The notes under the pieces: generated by a model
Databases searched by the model: none
What the model was told of the DNA's origin: nothing
What the model saw: the letters and a program-made list of their open reading frames with translations, nothing else
Shown: piece after piece, positions 6,901 through 7,746 of the stretch
Numbering within the stretch: position 1 is the first letter of the stretch
Layout of the letters: each line of letters opens with the position of its first letter
Position numbers and translations under genes: made by a program
Origin: Clostridia bacterium
GTDB lineage: Bacteria; Bacillota; Clostridia; Christensenellales; DTU072
Direction of reading: 5' to 3'
NCBI GenBank assembly: GCA_028699795.1
Contig: JAQVTZ010000088.1
Coordinates: forward strand, 1 to 7,746
DNA length: 7,746 bases

Positions 6901-6984
6901 GCGGTCGTGGCGGAACTGGCAGACGCGTACGTTTGAGGGGCGTATGGTTATCCCGTATGGGTTCAAGTCCCATCGTCCGCACCA
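6901..6984 (+). tRNA. tRNA-Leu (anticodon GAG) with an acceptor-stem U.U mismatch
   Basis: The 84-nt class II tRNA has encoded CCA (6982-6984). The anticodon stem TACGT/GCGTA (one G-U pair) encloses the loop TTGAGGG, with GAG at 6935-6937 decoding CUC/CUU. The T-arm is ATGGG-TTCAAGT-CCCAT. The acceptor is GCGGTCG against CGTCCGC, so pair 5-68 is U.U while the other six pairs are Watson-Crick. Conserved D-arm and T-loop features are intact, so it is probably functional. It lies 36 nt after the first tRNA and shares its transcript. Confidence 0.93.
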
Positions 6985-6986
6985 TC

Positions 6987-7028
6987 AAAAAACGCACCTT
7001 TGTCTTGGTAGACAAAGGTGCGTTTTTT
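6987..7028 (+). terminator. Rho-independent terminator of the tRNA-Leu operon
   Basis: A perfect 19-bp inverted repeat runs from A6 + CGCACCTTTGTCT on the left to its complement ending in T6 on the right, closed by a 4-nt loop (TGGT). It starts 2 nt after the CCA end of the second tRNA. Because the stem ends in matched A and T runs, it would also work on the opposite strand. Confidence 0.93.
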
Positions 7029-7030
7029 GC

Positions 7031-7183
7031 GTGATGCGTTCCTTGACAGGAATACGATGCGCACATCGTGCGTGATGCAGACCTTCGGTCTGTGATACGC
7101 CTGCGGGCGTGGGTGGAACGCATCGCATCACAGCAAAACAAAGTTTTGCGACATCGTGTTTCGGCAAAGTCGAAATGCATCAC
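7031..7183. repeat. Nested palindromic array of short hairpins separated by GTGATGC-like words
   Basis: The left half reads spacer word then hairpin, repeatedly: GTGATGC (7031) + GTTCC...GGAATAC; GATGC (7056) + GCAC-ATC-GTGC; GTGATGC (7072) + AGACC-TTC-GGTCT; GTGATAC (7092) + GCC-TGCG-GGC. The right half has the word reversed: GCATCAC (7125), then GCAAAAC-AAA-GTTTTGC, then TTTCGGC-AAA-GTCGAAA, then GCATCAC (7177). The flip makes the whole block a large inverted repeat: 7031-7042 pairs with 7115-7124, and alternatively 7031-7037 with 7177-7183. No credible gene lies here; small open frames are by-products of the repeats. It may be a mobile palindromic element, a REP-like structured repeat, or a processing or transcription barrier after the tRNA operon. 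Confidence 0.8.
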
Positions 7184-7390
7184 TTATCACTTGAAAATGA
7201 CACCAATCTATTCATTGCTTCCTTACTATTATTCTTCTGAGATATTACAATAATTCGGACTAATGCAAAACAGGTGTATTTTAAGTGTTTTTCAGTTATA
7301 TTCGCCTACGGCGAGTTATATTGCTTCGCGTAGTTTGGCATCATATGGTAATTTATTGCTACTTTTTGTAACTCTTCTCATACTATTTTC
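7184..7390. other. Non-coding AT-rich spacer
   Basis: Together with the hairpin array and terminator this completes a gene-free stretch of about 400 bases. Apart from the mini hairpin array at 7295-7329, I see no promoter with convincing paired boxes, no riboswitch fold and no credible coding frame. The promoter for the following gene should lie here but cannot be pinned down. Confidence 0.5.
7295..7329. repeat. Second, short hairpin array with spacer word GTTATATT
   Basis: GTTATATT at 7295-7302 is followed by the hairpin TCGCC-TAC-GGCGA (7302-7314). An identical GTTATATT follows at 7315-7322 with a minimal GC-TTC-GC hairpin (7323-7329). The architecture (constant word plus variable short stem with a 3-nt loop) is that of the larger array upstream, but the word differs. 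Confidence 0.6.
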
Positions 7391-7746
7391 ATGCTTACAG
7401 CCGTTATCATCCTTTATGTCATACTGATGGTTGTCGTATTCCCTATTAAATTCAGGGCATTGCTTTTCTTATCTCTGAATAAAGGATATCTTTTGGCAAA
7501 CCTGACAATGTACGGCTTGCCTTCGATTAAGTTCAAAATCGAAACGGAAGAGGGGCTTGTGATAACAATAGGCAAAAAGAAAAGCCAACTAATTAAAGAA
7601 CAGTTCATCGCAATCGCCCAAAAGGTAAAAATCGACATGGATACTTTAAGATTATTCCGTTTGAGAGGTTTTTATGTACGGGGGATATTCGGCGGAGACA
7701 ATGCGGCGGTAACGGCGCTTAGTTGTAGCACCGCTACGCTGTTATT
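7391..7746 (+). CDS. Membrane-anchored DUF2953-like protein, 3' end cut by the window
   Basis: The frame runs from the ATG at 7391 to the window edge without a stop (118 complete codons). Residues 2-30 are a hydrophobic N-terminal anchor (LTAVIILYVILMVVVFPIKF...). A basic region follows, then GIFGGDNAAVTALSCSTAT at about 99-117. That motif resembles the 'G.GDaA.TAl..G' segment of DUF2953 proteins such as Bacillus subtilis YtfI. In many Clostridia and Bacilli this family sits just before a ytfJ/gerW-type sporulation gene; that neighbour, if present, is outside the window. The start is plausible because the membrane segment begins immediately, but no clear Shine-Dalgarno sequence is visible upstream. 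The family call is tentative. Confidence 0.55.
   Translation, partial: MLTAVIILYVILMVVVFPIKFRALLFLSLNKGYLLANLTMYGLPSIKFKIETEEGLVITIGKKKSQLIKEQFIAIAQKVKIDMDTLRLFRLRGFYVRGIFGGDNAAVTALSCSTATLL

Noticed and set aside
6778..6984. tRNA-Leu genes as attachment site of an integrated element
   Set aside because: No integrase and no repeated tRNA 3' end is visible downstream in the window.
7043..7048. TTGACA as a -35 box after the tRNA terminator
   Set aside because: There is no -10-like hexamer at a 16-18 bp distance, and the word is the loop of the first hairpin of the array.
7031..7183. CRISPR array reading of the repeated words
   Set aside because: The constant word is only 7 nt, spacers are 10-30 nt and self-complementary, the word changes orientation, and no cas genes are present.
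6821..7183. Open frames on both strands over the tRNAs and hairpins
   Set aside because: They translate tRNA, terminator and inverted-repeat sequence (for example repeated RPH and KTHLCL segments) and have no family resemblance.

Overview
The window looks like a chromosomal stretch from an uncultured, probably gut-associated Bacillota (Clostridia-like) bacterium. This rests on an AGGAGG ribosome binding site, consensus sigma-A type promoter boxes, class II leucine tRNAs with encoded CCA ends, a BspA-type leucine-rich-repeat protein carrying a Listeria-Bacteroides repeat, a relative of the long Clostridium/Bacteroides-type PurL, and a DUF2953-like gene of the sort often tied to sporulation. 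The taxonomic placement is inference.

Left part (1-4480, + strand): the 3' portion of a gene for a surface-type leucine-rich-repeat protein (cut by the left edge), followed after 12 nt by a 916-codon gene. That gene encodes a degenerate paralogue of phosphoribosylformylglycinamidine (FGAM) synthase, PurL. The PurL scaffold can be followed from the linker domain to the C-terminal amidotransferase domain. However, the N-terminal PurS-like domain and half of the first AIRS domain are missing, and most hallmark active-site motifs (WSDHCRHT, GGKDSMSG, GGFSxGD, the nucleophilic cysteine and the triad glutamate) are replaced. The frame is uninterrupted, so this looks like a maintained pseudoenzyme with a new, unknown job. 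It is the most interesting object in the window.

Middle part (4504-6712, - strand): a two-gene unit read leftwards. The first gene encodes a 256-residue protein resembling only the N-terminal beta-sandwich region of large glycoside hydrolases. The second encodes a membrane-embedded M28 family zinc peptidase with all expected metal ligands. The unit has a plausible promoter with an extended -10 element and ends in a hairpin that pairs properly only in the leftward transcript.

Right part (6728-7746, + strand): a near-consensus promoter drives two class II tRNA-Leu genes (anticodons CAG and GAG), closed by a long perfect hairpin terminator. The second tRNA carries a U.U mismatch in its acceptor stem. 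Next is a non-coding stretch of about 360 bases with an array of short hairpins separated by GTGATGC-like words; it flips orientation halfway and so forms a large nested palindrome. A second mini-array uses a different spacer word, GTTATATT. The window ends inside a membrane-anchored DUF2953-like gene.

No phage, transposase, CRISPR or classical defence genes are visible.
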